This document shows, piece by piece, positions 1 through 12,180 of a stretch of 64,000 nt of DNA. Both the position numbers and the translations under genes were made by a program. Each line of letters opens with the position of its first letter. Position 1 is the stretch's first letter. The notes under the pieces are model-generated. The model did no database searches. It saw only the letters and a list, made by a program, of their open reading frames with translations, and was not told where the DNA came from. This DNA comes from Antilocapra americana (taxonomy: Eukaryota > Chordata > Mammalia > Artiodactyla > Antilocapridae), in contig ML664161.1 in NCBI GenBank assembly GCA_007570785.1, forward strand, positions 39,063,818 to 39,127,817. Direction: 5' to 3'.

Positions 1-47
<47 letters not shown>
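1..47. repeat. (TG)n microsatellite
   Basis: Uninterrupted TG dinucleotide run cut by the window edge, so its true length is unknown. It is followed by G-rich sequence. Confidence 0.98.
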
Positions 48-48
<1 letters not shown>

Positions 49-163
49 GGGGGAGGCAAAATAGGAGGCAAAGAGGGAATGCTGCATGAGTATGACAGCA
101 CCATATCTTTGGAGCACCAAATAAATGGGCCAGGGCCCTCAGGGTAGTCACTGGCCCTTGGTA

Positions 164-2027
164 CAGTCACTCAGTCATCTCCAGCTCTCTGTGACCCCAC
201 GGACTGCAGCACACCAGGCTTCCCTGTCCATCACCAACTCCAGGAGCTTACTCAGACTCACGTCTATCTAGTTGGTAGAACCATCCAACCATCTCATCTG
301 TTTTTGTCCCCTTCTCCTCCTGCCTTCAATCATTCCCAGCATCAGGGTCTTTTCCAATGAGTCAGTTCTTCCCATCAGGTGGCCAGAGTATTGGAGATTC
401 AGCTTCAGCATCAGTCCTTCCAATAAACATTCAGGGCTGATTTCTTTTCGGATTGATTGGTTTCATCTCCTTGTAGTCCAAGGGACTCTCAAGAGTCTTC
501 TCTAATACCTCACTTCAAAAGCATCAATTCTTTGGCTCTCAGCTTTCTTTATTGTCAAACTCTCACATCCATATGTGACTACAGGAAAAACCATAGCTTT
601 GACTAGATGGATCTTTGTCAGCAAAGTAATGTCTCTGCTTTTTAATATGCTGTCTAGGTTGGTCATAGCTTTCCTTCCAAGGAGCAAGCATCTTTTAATT
701 TCATGGCTGTAATCGCCATTTGCAGTGATTTTGGAGCCCTCAAAAATAAAGTCTGTCCCTGTTTCCATTATTTCCCAATCTGTTTGCCATAAAGTGATGG
801 GACCAGATGCCATGATCTTCATTTTTGAATGTTGAGTTTTAAGCCAATTTTTTCACTTTCCTCAAGAGGCTCTTTAGTTCTTCCCTTTCTGCCATAACTG
901 TGGTGTCATCTGTATACCTGAGGTTAGTGATATTTCTCCTGGCAATTTTGATTCCAGCTTGTGCTTCATCCAGCCTGGCATTTCAAATGATGTACTCTGC
1001 ATAGAATTTAAATAAGCATGGTGACAATATACAGCCTTGACGTACTCCTTTCCCAATTTGGAGCCAGTCTGTTGTTCCATGTCCAGTTCTAACTGCTCCT
1101 TCTTGACCTGCATACAGATTTCTCAGGAGGCAGGTAAGGTGTTTTGGTATTCCCATCTCTTGAAGAATTTTCCACAGTTTTTTGTGATCTACACAGTCAA
1201 AGGCTTTGGCATAATCAATGAAACAGAAATAGATGTTTTTTTGGAACTCTCTTGCTTTTTCGAGGATCCAATAAATGTCGGCAATTTGATCTCTGGTTCC
1301 CCTGCCTTTTCTAAATCCAGCTTGAACATCTGGAGGTTCATGGTCCATGTACTGTTGAATCCTGGCTTGGAGAATTTTGAGCATTATCTTGCTAGCATGT
1401 GAGATGAGTGCTATTGTGCAGTAGTTTGAGCATTCTTTGACATTGCCTTTCTTTGAGATTGAAATGAAAATTGACCTTTTCTAGTCCTGTGACCACTGCT
1501 GAGTTTTCCAAATTTGCTGGCATATTGAGTGCAACACTTTCATAGCATCATCTTTTAGAGTTTGAGATAGCTCAACTGGAATTCCATCACCTCCGCTAGC
1601 TTTGTTCATAATGATGCTGCCTAAGGCCCACTTGAGTTCACATTCTAGGATGACTGGCTCTAGGTGAGTGATCACGCCATCATGGTTATCTGGGTCATGA
1701 ACACCTTTTTTTGTATAGTTCTTCTGTGTATTCTTGCCACCTTTTCTTAATATCTTTGGCTTCTGTTAGGTCCACACAATTTCTGTCCTTTATTGTACCT
1801 ATCTTTGAATGAAAGTTTCCCTTGGTAGCTCTAATTTTCTTGAAGAGATCTCTAGCCTTTACCATTCTATTGTTTTCCTCTATTTCTTTGCATTGATCAC
1901 AGAGGAAGACTTTTTTTTATCTCTCCATGCTTTTCTTTGGTACTCTGTATTCAGATGGGTATATCTTTCCCTTTCTCCTTTGCCTTTAGTGTCTCTTCTT
2001 TTGTCAGCTATTTTTAAGGCCTCCTCA
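164..2027 (-). mobile_element. BovB (RTE-type) LINE, 5'-truncated, antisense
   Basis: Read on the minus strand this is the 3' 1.9 kb of a BovB LINE. The left end, at about 164, carries the BovB/Bov-tA tail (reverse complement of a gactgagtgact-type ending). The body encodes the RT and C-terminal region, and similarity stops near 2027 in the region upstream of RT, so the endonuclease part is absent. I could not find a convincing target-site duplication. BovB is the ruminant RTE-clade LINE whose 3' tail is shared with Bov-tA SINEs. The copy is broken into several frames and cannot be functional. Confidence 0.95.
502..1675 (-). pseudogene. BovB reverse transcriptase pseudogene (copy A)
   Basis: Three minus-strand open segments (1481-1675, 983-1384 and 502-822, in N- to C-terminal order) belong to one decayed BovB RT. 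The 133-residue middle segment shows VQAGFRKGRGTRDQI, the motif A region FIDYAKAFDCVDH with its catalytic aspartate, and the motif B region GVRQGCILSP. The catalytic YADD box lies in a different frame at 905-916 and reads YTDD. The last segment carries the post-RT region (ASGPITLW, LLLGRKAMTNLDSILKSRDI). Frameshifts separate all three pieces. The family's enzyme primes reverse transcription on nicked target DNA; this copy is dead. Confidence 0.93.
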
Positions 2028-2595
2028 ATCTAATATGTTTATTTGTTCTTGGGGTAAATGGCAAGAGGAAAACCTTTGATCCTCTTCTTTCAGCTCCTTT
2101 GTTTGCTTTTTAGTCTGTCTTCTCGCTCCTAATCAACCACTGAGATCCCTCTCTTAAAAGCATGGGCTAAGCTTTTGGGTAATACACTAATTTTTACCCT
2201 CTTGAAAAAGCTAGAGACAGAGAGTAACTTACTTCTTTGGACATCCCACTTAATGGCTTTACCTTGAGGTGCTTTCTGCTTTTGGGAGGTGACTCAACCC
2301 AACAGAAACAATCGCTTTCCTTCCCTTTTCCCTGAAACCCCAATCTCACATAGTTACATTCGATGCCCTTACAGAATTTTCGAATTTGAAAGCAAAAGTA
2401 GAGATAATTTACAACTTCATTTTAGAAGTGTGGATATTGACAATAAATGTGAAGTAGTATTTATTTGCCATCCCTCAGGAAATTGATAATAATTACAACT
2501 GTATTTCCTATCTAACACTGAAACTCATAATCTGACAATAACAGTCATAATAACAGCAACAAAGAAGCAACAATAACAGTAATCACTGCTGTTAA
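2028..2595. other. Unique sequence, no gene seen
   Basis: Stop-rich, AT-rich sequence between the BovB copy and the MIR. The 65-residue open frame at 2289-2486 has no recognisable domain. Confidence 0.5.
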
Positions 2596-2795
2596 TTGAT
2601 TATGTATAACACCAGGCATTGTACAAGGTGCATTGCATCTTATTTGATCCTCCAAGCAACCCTCTATGGGGTAGATTATTATTTTTAACACAAATTTTAT
2701 AGATAGTAGAGGCTCAATCAGAAATCCACTTCATGAATAAAAATAGGACAGAGCTAAGTTGTAAATCTGTCTTTCTAATTCCAAAGTCTGTCCCT
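2596..2795 (-). repeat. MIR SINE remnant, antisense
   Basis: The order of decayed motifs matches a reverse-complemented MIR: a caggcattgtacaaggtgc stretch, then a tttgatcctccaagcaaccc stretch, then an atagtagaggctcaatcag stretch. Divergence is high, as expected of an ancient tRNA-derived mammalian SINE. Edges are approximate. Confidence 0.7.
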
Positions 2796-4672
2796 GCATA
2801 GTGGAGGTACTAGAGCTATTGTGTTCATCTGGTTATTGGGAGTTGACTTTTAGCATCTTTTCCCCAATCATTGTTCAGTGACATCACGTTAGTAGCTTGA
2901 AATCAGCTGTAATAAAGCATTTACATCATGTAAATTGGCAAAGACAACAGACAGGGGCATGGAGAGCTCAGAGTTGTTACCACTTACCAACACACCATCA
3001 CCTATCTATGTGTTTATAATATTGCCCTTTTAACAATGGAAAGAAATTTTTAAACATCATGACATTCCTAGAAAATCTGGATCATCTGATCCTTATCGTG
3101 CTGGTGGGAAAACCCAAAATAAAATTCAGACATCTACACATTTCTCACTTGGTGCTCTTTTTGTCATCTCCTGCTGGAATTTATTTTCTGTGGTAAATCT
3201 TAAATCCACCAGCTGTGCGTTAGACAAGGAGCATTTGGTGGAAGGAACAGAAACCCACTCAATATAACATAAGCTGATAAGACATATATTGGGGAGACAT
3301 GGGGATATCCATCTCACAGAGCTTCACTGCAGGGAGTGTGGCCCCCTGAGGAAGTGGAAAGGCAGTCCTGAGCACCTTACCCATCACTTGAGAGCCCCCT
3401 GGATCCTGTCACTGCGTGCCTCTCTAAGTCCCTACCTGTAGACCACCCTTTTCTCTTGTGATGTGATGTAGCCAACACCCTGACCCGTGTGCGTTCTTGC
3501 ACCAGGCAGGCACAGCTTTACTCAGTGTTTTGATCCATTTCCCATTTTTCAGGAGAGAAACATTTCCCAGCCCAACATGGGTAAGTTGTGCGATCAGCTT
3601 GGACAGCTGAAAACAAATGTGTTCTAAGCGTGGCTGTAGGAAGTGAGGTTTCTCTAAGGAGAGAAGACAGGAGTGAATGAGGAAAAGATACTCGTCCTTA
3701 GCACTAAGACCTGGCTTGGGAAGGGTACAGAATAAGGAGGAAAAAAGACTAGGTTGTAAGCAGCCGGAGGGCAGAATCTGGGTTTTGCTCATTTCTAAAT
3801 ATCTGATACATTGCCTCATACTTGGCATTTTATAGGGAATAAGAGTTGAAAGAGAAAAAGTTGCACTTGTGGACAAGAATACATTTCTCCCAACCATCAA
3901 AAAGAAAAAAAAAAGCACTGTCAGAAACCTGTCAGTAAGAGAAATGAAGGATAGGAAATATTCTATAAACAAAACCACTCTTGTGTTCAATGCAGATTGT
4001 TACTGGAGAGATCTACCGTGGATCCACATTGGCTATCAAGGGATTTATTTATGCTGTTGTTTCCAACATCCAAATGTGACCTTCCATTGGAGTCCAGTTA
4101 AACATACAACATTTTCAAAGCCCCTCCCATATCGCTTCACTCCCCCCTTACAAGGTTATGGCTGAAAAGCAGAACCAGCCTAAAAATAATCATTTTGTGA
4201 AATTACATGCAAATAGAAGAAATCATACTCAAATTAAGGAAAATGACCATGTTTTTCATAGTCAATCTTTAGAAAATGGCTTTTAAAATAAGTGTTATAC
4301 CATCCTTAACTTTTTATGGTTAATGAGGAGCAAAATATGTGCCCCCAGGATCAAGAGCGTTAGAGTTCAAATGATCAGTGCAATTGGAAAAACTTCTTAG
4401 CCTGCATATTGGACTTAAAATCTCATAAGAAAGGGTTTTATTTGTGCTTTTAGAATGTTACTGCCTAAAGCCTTCACTTGTCCTAGAAAGTATTATTAAG
4501 ATTAAAAATAATTGCAGAAAAGCCAATTTAAATGTTCCAAGATTAGGAAGAATGATGGTGTAGTCTGCAGGTTTGAATTTATTTTATCCTCTTTCAGTGT
4601 CTGAATGTATTGTTAATACTTTATCTTTGAAATGCTATAAATATGATATAATCAACTGTTAATTTGGGAAGG
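2796..4672. other. Unique sequence, no supported gene
   Basis: No recognisable repeat or exon. The longest open frame of the window (188 codons, minus strand, 3424-3990) lies here but looks fortuitous: it has a run of phenylalanines from a poly-A tract and no domain. A faint L2/MIR-like ending may be present around 3770-3850. Confidence 0.5.
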
Positions 4673-5500
4673 ACTGATTATCCACACAAGCACAAGCTGG
4701 AATCAAGATTGCTGAGAGAAATATCAATAACGTCAGATATACAGATGGTATCACCCTTATGGCAGAAAACAAAGAGGAACTAAAGAGCGTCTGGATGAAA
4801 GTGAAAGAGGAGAGTGAAAAAGCTGGTTTAAAACTCAGCATTCAGAAAACTAAGATCATGGCATCTGGTCCCATCACTTCATGTCAAATAGATGGGGAAA
4901 CAATGGAAACAGTGACAGACTTTATTTTTGGTGGCTCCAAAATCATTGCAAATGGTGACTATAGCCAAGAAACTAGAAGATGCTTGTTCCTTTGAAAAAA
5001 AGCTATGACCAGCCTAGAGAGCATTTTAAAAAGCAGAGATGTTACTTTGCTGACAAAGGTCCATTTAGTCAAAGCTATGGTTTTTCCTGTAGTCATGTAT
5101 GGGTGTAAAAGTTGGACCATAAAGAAAGTTGAGCACTGAAGAGCTCATGTTTTTGAAATGAGGATTGGAGAAGACTTTTGAGAGTCCCTTTGACTACTAA
5201 GAGATCAAACCAGTCAATCCTGAAGGAAATCAGTCCTGAATATTCATTGGAAGGACTGATGCTGAAGCTGAAGCTCCAATACTATGGCCACTTATTGTGA
5301 AGAGCTGACTCCACTGGGAAAGACCCTGATGCTGGGAAAGACTGAAGGCAGGAGGCAAAGGGGACAACAGAGGATGAGATGGTTGGATGGAATCACAGAC
5401 TAGATGGACATGAGTTTGAGCAAGCTCTGGGAGTTAGTGATGGACAGTCCATGGGGCTTCAAAGAGTTGAACATAACTGAGTGACTGAACTGATTATCCA
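4673..5500 (+). mobile_element. BovB LINE 3' fragment (copy B) with target-site duplication
   Basis: Sense-oriented BovB 3' part running from the segment just before the RT YADD box to the 3' tail (gtgactgaactga). It is bounded by a perfect 12-base direct repeat, actgattatcca, at 4673-4684 and 5489-5500. The first five bases of the right copy can also be read as the end of the element tail, so the true duplication may be as short as 7 bases. Insert length is about 0.8 kb, so it is heavily 5'-truncated. Confidence 0.93.
4700..5460 (+). pseudogene. BovB RT C-terminal pseudogene (copy B)
   Basis: Plus-strand open segment 4759-4995 encodes the BovB region after the catalytic box (KVKEESEKAGLKLSIQKTKI, then MASGPITS). 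The catalytic box itself lies just upstream at 4738-4749 and reads YTDG in place of YADD, so the second catalytic aspartate is lost. Stops and frameshifts interrupt the remainder (for example after LFL near 4995), but the downstream coding string (KRDVTLLTKVHLVKAMVF-like, then [14 protein letters not shown]) can still be followed in other frames to about 5460. Confidence 0.88.
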
Positions 5501-6588
5501 TGCTAAGATTTACTCATAGTACATTTTGCTTTGACTTCCATGTAACATAAGCAAGTACTCTAGTGACATTATCACCATCTCACTAAGTTCATTCTTAGAT
5601 GGAATTGCAGCCTGTTGAAACTGGAGGAGGTATATGTTCTGCTTGATTTGTTAAAATAAAACAGTCAATTGCTCTTGTCTTTTTAACTTCTTGGTCTTTT
5701 TCTCTTCCTCTTTCCCCCTCTTTTTCCTTGCCAGTGTGAGACAGATGGTCATGCAACAGAGAATAAATCAGGGGCCACTATAATCCAGCTGATGCTTTTC
5801 TTCAGTGGCACCTGTAGCACTGCATTTACCTGGCTATCTATTGGGTCCAGGAGATCTTAGCAGCAGGGAGAGGTGGGGACATACACTGCACTGACTTTTT
5901 TTCCCATGTGCACTCGAATGACTGTGCACATAGTTAAAATGCTGAGATAAATAAGTAGCTGTTGATAAATATTTATTGGTTTGAGTTGCTTAACACTTAA
6001 CTACTCCCCTCACCTGGCTCCTAGAGTTCCAACTCTGGGGTCTCCTAGACCTATACCACAACCTGTAGGATTGATACTTTGCACAGAAAGGGGTCTTAAG
6101 ACTTCTTTTATGCTTTTTAAAACCATTCTTAGTTGTTTGTCTTTATCTTATGTTCAACCTACCCTAGTCCATATGTGTTTTAGAAAATTGACCAAAGGTA
6201 TAACCCCAGTAATATGCATGGTTGTTCTAGTACTAAATCCAATTCATCTCTTTTAAGGTTCCAAAGAATGAGTTGGCCAGAAGGTCAGAGAAATATCTCT
6301 GCCCAGCCCCTGATCAGATCAACTGCTTCTTGTGTTTTGTTCTGATGTGGTCATTATTTCAGCTCGGGTGCTTTCCACTGCAGGTAATAGAATAGCTAAT
6401 CCACATGTCTCTGCTTCATGTGATTGAACGCCTACAAGACAGGGATAAGGGGTGGCTTGACCCCGGGCTCATGTGATGTCACTGGGGTTTAGGCCATTTT
6501 TCTTATTTTGGCCTCACTTTCTCAAGCCTAGCTTTGTAGTGAAATCTACATATTCTCAGGTTCACTAGAGCAGCTCTCTCTGTTATCT

Positions 6589-6632
<44 letters not shown>

Positions 6633-7080
6633 CAGAGACAGACCAGGAACGTTTCTCTCATATTTCCAAATGAACATCTAAGAATTAACTGAGTCTTTTG
6701 GGCCCTCATGGGCTTGACCATTCCTGAACCAATCACTGTGCCTATGGGAATGGAGTGTGCTGATTGACTTAACCCAGGTTAAGTGGACTTAACCACTCCA
6801 GTATCGGGTTATAGTTGCTTCACTGAAAATACACAGACTGGGGTCAGAGAGGGTGGCCTCAAACAAAGGGATCCTCACTTCGTTTTACTTGAGGGTGGTA
6901 GGTGCTGACAGGTGTGTGTTTTCTAGTCAAGTCATTAAGTCATTGATTCACTTCTTTATTCCATGTTATTTATATCCTATCTCCACATGAACAACTCTTT
7001 CCATGCATAGTTTTATTCTGTTGAGAAGTTTCATCCTCTCACAAATATAGATCTTATTTGTAAAACTTCATAATCTGTGT
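5501..7080. other. Mostly unique sequence
   Basis: No exon recognised. Around 6300-6560 there is a trace that may be an ancient interspersed repeat. The stretch includes the AG/GACA microsatellite described separately and a small palindromic motif at 6766-6794. Confidence 0.45.
6591..6632. repeat. (AG)n/(GACA)n compound microsatellite
   Basis: About 28 bases of AG repeats run directly into three GACA units, a common slippage-derived compound locus. The open frame across it (SLSLSLSL on the minus strand) is a by-product. Confidence 0.97.
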
Positions 7081-7084
7081 CTCT

Positions 7085-7195
7085 GTGTTCTTAATTTGCT
7101 CCTGTGCATGTGGCACAATGGCAGAGACCTTGTCTGTCTGCTTCTCTGTTTTCTCCCTGTACCTAGCAGGGCTCAGTAAATGCTTATTGACAAAA
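7085..7195. repeat. Possible L2/MIR-class remnant
   Basis: The segment reads like the frequent mammalian ending with a cttgtctgtctgcttctctg-type stretch and then a ggctcagtaaatgcttattg stretch. The resemblance is from memory and the family is uncertain. Confidence 0.35.
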
Positions 7196-7904
7196 ATAGG
7201 GGTTTGTTCTCCTTTGGTGCACTGTCTGCAAGAGGTGTGCATGCAGCTCATTACCCAGAATGCTGCTGCCTCCTATGTCCTCTCTTTCCAGGCTGCGCTG
7301 GGAGGTGGTGATAGGATGGTTTTGTTAACAACCTTGGTATTTGGTCGGAAGAACACACTTTCAGGAAGGGGTACTTGAAAAGTTCTCTTGAAGAGGAAAT
7401 CACGGACTCTTTTAACTTCCTACGTCTCAGATACAGCAGATACCCTTCTTTTTCATAGTTCCTCTGTCATCATGGTTTACCTGCTCATGACCACTGTCTA
7501 TGAGTGACTGTCTCCTGGTCCTCAGATCCATTGGTAAAAGGAATAGCTTTCTGGTGGCACTGATAGTTTATGAACTTGAGGGCAGGAAGAAGAAAGGGAC
7601 CTTGTGCTTCCAAACCTCTTGTTAGTAAATACCACTGTATCCAGGGCTTTCCTGCGTCAGTCTTACTATTTGATATGCCATTCTTCTCTGTAGCAGTCAT
7701 AGGGAAACAGAGGAATTCTGGACAGGGCTTGTGATTTCCATCCATAGGTTGGGAATTCATGGAACTTTATTGATTTCTGATTGTATAGCTCCCCAGTTGT
7801 CAGCTCCACAATGAGCAGCCAGGTGGCAACTCCAAGGTCTCTTTTCTTGATGAGTAGCATCCCTTCCCTGCACATGGCACATCATAGTCCACACTCACAC
7901 ACCG

Positions 7905-8100
7905 CTTTTCTAACTCCTTTGATATTTAAAACAGCCTTGTGAGGTAGCCAGGGGCAGGGATTGGTATGCTCATTTTACCAATATGGAAACATAAGATTCA
8001 GTCAGACATTACATGATTTGCCCGAGTTCCTCAAAGGTGTACAGAATTAGGTCCAACTCAGGTTTCTAGACTCCTAGCCTAAGAACTTTTTCATGGCTTG
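7905..8100 (-). repeat. MIR SINE remnant, antisense
   Basis: The segment holds, in order, ccttgtgaggtag, a tgctcattttaccaatatgg stretch, and a ttgcccgagttcctc region. This is the layout of a reverse-complemented MIR (hotspot for bulk mammalian MIR homology). Edges are approximate. Confidence 0.72.
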
Positions 8101-8689
8101 GCTTTTTCAGACTTGGGTGTCTTATTTCTAGAGTTGATCTAAGCTCCTGAAAGAAGGGCCCCAATTGACATTCAGTCTGTAGCCCTAATGGCATCTCATC
8201 TAGATGTCTCTGCATCTATACTGGGGTTTCAGCTGCAAAACTGGAATTGAAGCAGCAGGAAGGTTCACCAGAAGGTTCTGTGATGCTTGATCCCGGAGAA
8301 GATCCACTCTCAACTTGTCCATCACGTCCACCTGCGATTCAAAGCCTGACTGCTGGTGGTCTTCCATGTCTGTTATACGTGCTGTGTGCTCTGTCTTCCT
8401 CTCTTTGTGTGACTTTTAGGCCAGTTTGAAGGAGAGAGATGTGTAGCAGTGCATTCTTCTAGCCTCCAGCCTAATGGGATGCCCAGGTTATTGACATCAA
8501 GGAAGACAAGTTGATTCATTTATCTTTAAATATTTTACCTTGTGTATAAGTATTAAAAACACATTACTAAAATTTTTTAAAGATGTCTTTCATTCTCTTT
8601 ATACCTATTTGGCAGAGTTGTAATAAGCATGCATGTTTGTTTATATGAGATATTTTCCACTTAATTTTATTTTATAAGCATTTTTATAC

Positions 8690-9200
8690 ATTTCTACACA
8701 GCATTGAGCACCTGGTATATGCTAAGTGCTAATCTAGGATGCTTTCAATGGTCTATTTAGTCATTGGACTATGATTTACTCAATAATTTATCTATAGATA
8801 TATTACCCCCATTTCCCCCACCGTTATAAATAAAAATGCAATGAAAATATTTGGAGTCACAGGTTTATTTTTTAATATTTTTCTTAGGAGTAATTTCAGT
8901 AAGTAAAATTGCTGGATCAAAGGGCATGAATATTTTTATAGTCATTAGTACTTCTTGATAAACTGCTTTTCAGAAAGGCTATTTAAATTTACAGTGCTAT
9001 CAATATTGTAGAAAAATATCAATTTTTCTGGACCCTTATCAAGATCTGATTTTATTATTATAAAAAGAAGCTAAGAAATGGTACTGTGATTTTTTTTTAA
9101 ACCTGTATTTTGTTGCTTAAATTGGGAAGGGTGAACATTTTTGCAAATTGTGTTTTCTAACTTTGTGAATCATCTGTTTTCTTTTACAACAGTGGGTTTG
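8690..9200. repeat. Ancient LINE/SINE-derived remnants
   Basis: 8690-8790 resembles a MIR-type ending (gagcacctggtatatgctaa). 8860-9190 resembles an old LINE 3' region (agtaaaattgctggatcaaa, then cagaaaggctatttaaattt). No family is assigned with confidence. Confidence 0.4.
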
Positions 9201-11960
9201 TAAATTGTGTCACTGCAGGTCAAATAACCACAGCCACCAAGATCTTGAAGGTGACAAACCCTCCCCTGTCACAGTATCGGTTCCTTCCCCGTCCTTCCCC
9301 TGTTGAAGGCTAATAAGAAGATGGCATTTGTTGCATCTATTTCCAGAAAGATGTTAATGGTCTTCTTTCCTTCTGCTTTGACAAAACAGCTGTGAAAGAG
9401 CCAGGAAGCCCTCATGCAGGAACTGCTGCAGGAAAAAAAAAACCTACAGTGGCAGGAAATTACCCTAATAGGGTGAAAATTAAGAAACGACTCTTGGCAC
9501 AGCCTGTTTCCAGGAAACGGGTGGTACTTTCACGCCTTAGCAATTATTCTCTTAGAATCAATTTGGTGGCTCTTTAAAAGAAAAAAAAAAATAGTTTTGA
9601 ATCTGAAGGGGGTTAAAGAGAAAAGGATCAAAGCTTGGAAAATATTTAATTTTGTTTCATAAAGAAATAATTCTCATCTTCCCCACTGAGTAGAAAAGGC
9701 AATTCTTTGAGAGTTTTTCTTGGTCTTTCCTGTTTTGTGCAGAATTGTCTCATTTTAGGTTATACATTTTGGAGCTCAGGCAGGCAGTAGACACCTGTAG
9801 AAGGAAAGGACTAATGCCTTTGTATTCTTCATTTGTAGGAAAAATATCAGGGATGTTAAGCCACTGATTAGCGGTAGCGTTTGGTGGCCCACAGGGTGGT
9901 GGGCCTACGGTTGGGAGATGGAGTGCAGGATGTGCAGTGGCCACTGCTTTGATAGTTGAGGGGCAGGTGTGTTTGCATCTACGAGCTTCTGTGTCAGAGT
10001 GCAGAGCCCGAGTCTCTTAGTGCTTTCTCTCCCCATCCCCTGATCACTTTCTTGCATATCCACCATGACAACTTATATAGGAAAGACTCCTCAGGCGTCT
10101 CTATTTCATCTCCCTCTTTTTGCTTTGGTAAATCTTGGATTGATTAAGGCATCTGGCAGGCACTGAAAAAATATTCTCTTGTATGGAAAATATTTACTTG
10201 TTTATTTTGTTTATTCTCTGCAACTTTTGGGCACCTAATAACCTAAAGACATTAAAAATGGAATCTCCTTTTATTTCGTTTCAAAAGATATGACCTGTGT
10301 TTGGTTGTCTAAAGGTATAGATCTCTCATGGACGATAGTGACTGTAGAAACAAAACTGGTGAACTCTTTGAGGCAGGATGTGCTTGCTTATCTCTATGAG
10401 TCTTCTTCATTCTTGGCACAGAAGAGATGCTTTGGTACCTGGTTGTTGAGGTCAGCACCTTGAGGGCAGCTTCTCTTTCATTCCCTGAAGCTTCACTCTG
10501 AGGATAAGTAGACAGCTATTAATGTACTCAGTAGGGATAATTTGATTTTAATAAATTCATAGAAATGCTGTCCTTTCATAGCATCACCAGTTTCAGCATT
10601 TGAAAAGATCTGGGAGTTCAGTTCCTCTAAACTTAAGAACTAAGCTAAAAAAAAGTCTCAAAATCTAGAAACAATGGGATGGGTTTTGATAGGGACTCAG
10701 TCAACATTTTATACATTTTTTGAATCTATCCTGTATGAAAAGGTAGTTGAGAATGAGTTTGTAAAAATGCATAAGACCCAGTCCTTAGTGTCAATTTCTT
10801 AAGAAATAACCGGAGTAGATACAGGGTGGCATCAATATTACAAAAGAAAACATTAATTATACTTATTTATTCATTGGTTCATATACTCAATTATATGAAA
10901 CACTTACTGACAAAGTCAATTGAGCATATAATGTAACAGGCACAGTAGATGATGAAGATCTGTCCAAATAGAAAAGACCTGGGGACTTTAGTCAACCAGT
11001 CTGGCTTGAATGTTTCCAGTGATGGGCTGCTCTTTACCTTACTGAGTGAGCTATATATTTTAAAACAGATCCCTAGAAATTCTAATTAAATACTAACTTA
11101 CATACAGTGGTCCTAATTCTACCATATGAAAAGCTATGGAAAAATTAAAATTTCTTTTTATCTTATAACCCTGGAAATAATTGTCTGGAGCCCCTCCTTA
11201 TTTTTAAAACTTTAAGCATCATCTCCTCTGTGAAGTCCCTCTGAAACTCCCCAGGAATTTTTTCTTCTCCTTTATTACTACAAGCATGTAGTTCTAAAAC
11301 TTACCGCATTTTAGGACACCCTAGGGAATAATTGAAAATATAGATTCTAGAGCTATACTCCAGTATATTAATAAAGCTCTCCAGAAAATCCTGAGGCTGG
11401 TGGTTCACAAGCCAGCCCTTGTTAACTACTGTGCAGAGGAGATGAACTTGCATTGTGGAGCACCTACTATGTGCTTTAGTGTGGTCTAGTTTGGTTATCA
11501 TATCTGTGCATTTTTATTGTTCTCTAAATATCTCCATTATCACTTATTGAATTATAACTTAACTATTTCATTATCAGTTAATATCTCCATTCCCCACATA
11601 CTAAAAAGTTTTCCTTCATTTTTGATATTCCCCAGGATTTACTGCCATGTATTTTCCCTTAGTGACTGTCCAGTGAATGAATGAGTGCAGTGTCAGAGAA
11701 AAGCTTAACATGAACATTTGCACCATACTCTGAGGTAGGAAACTGAACCAAGCATTTCAGAAAGGCTCTAAGGTACATCTTCATTACTGCATCAAGGCTG
11801 GAGTGCTAGAGGGAGAAGTGTATTACTCTGGAAGTTGAGGAACTTGGCCAACAGTCCGAGCTTGGCCACCAAGTCACTGCTGGGGCCCAAAGGTTTATCC
11901 TTCGTAAAGAGAAGGGATTTGCCTGAACACTATATTTGCCTAATCTGTATCCTATAAACT
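9201..11960. other. Repeat-poor unique stretch, no gene recognised
   Basis: 2.8 kb without a repeat I can name. No open frame exceeds 70 codons and no exon with plausible splice sites stands out. A weak trace of an old repeat may exist at 10860-10960. Confidence 0.5.
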
Positions 11961-12180
11961 GGGCTTCCCCAATGGCTCAGCAGGTAAGGAATCTACCTGC
12001 CAATGCAGGAGACACAGGAGTTGCAGGTTTGATCCCTGGATAGGGGAAGATCCTCTGGAAAAGGAAATGGCAACCCACTCCAGCATTCTTGCCTGAAAAA
12101 ATCCCATGGGCAGAGGAGTCTGGTGAGCTACAGTCTAACGGGGTTGCAAAGAGTCAGACACGACTGAACAACTCAGCACA
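11961..12180 (+). mobile_element. Bov-tA/ART2-type SINE
   Basis: Complete ruminant SINE of about 220 bp. It starts with a tRNA-Glu-derived head (gggcttcccc, ggctcagcaggtaaggaatc, the B-box-like ggtttgatccctgg), continues with the body (ggcaacccactccagcattc, gcctgaaaaaatcccatggg) and ends in the BovB-like tail (gagtcagacacgactgaaca). Both internal pol III boxes are recognisable but mutated. No clear target-site duplication is visible. Elements of this class are thought to be mobilised by BovB. Confidence 0.95.

Noticed and set aside
164..2027. BovB copy A as a possible active retrotransposon gene
   Set aside because: Several frameshifts, a YTDD catalytic box and no endonuclease region.
3424..3990. 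188-codon minus-strand open frame, the longest in the window
   Set aside because: No domain, a phenylalanine run derived from a poly-A tract, atypical composition and no exon or promoter context; it is within the range expected by chance.
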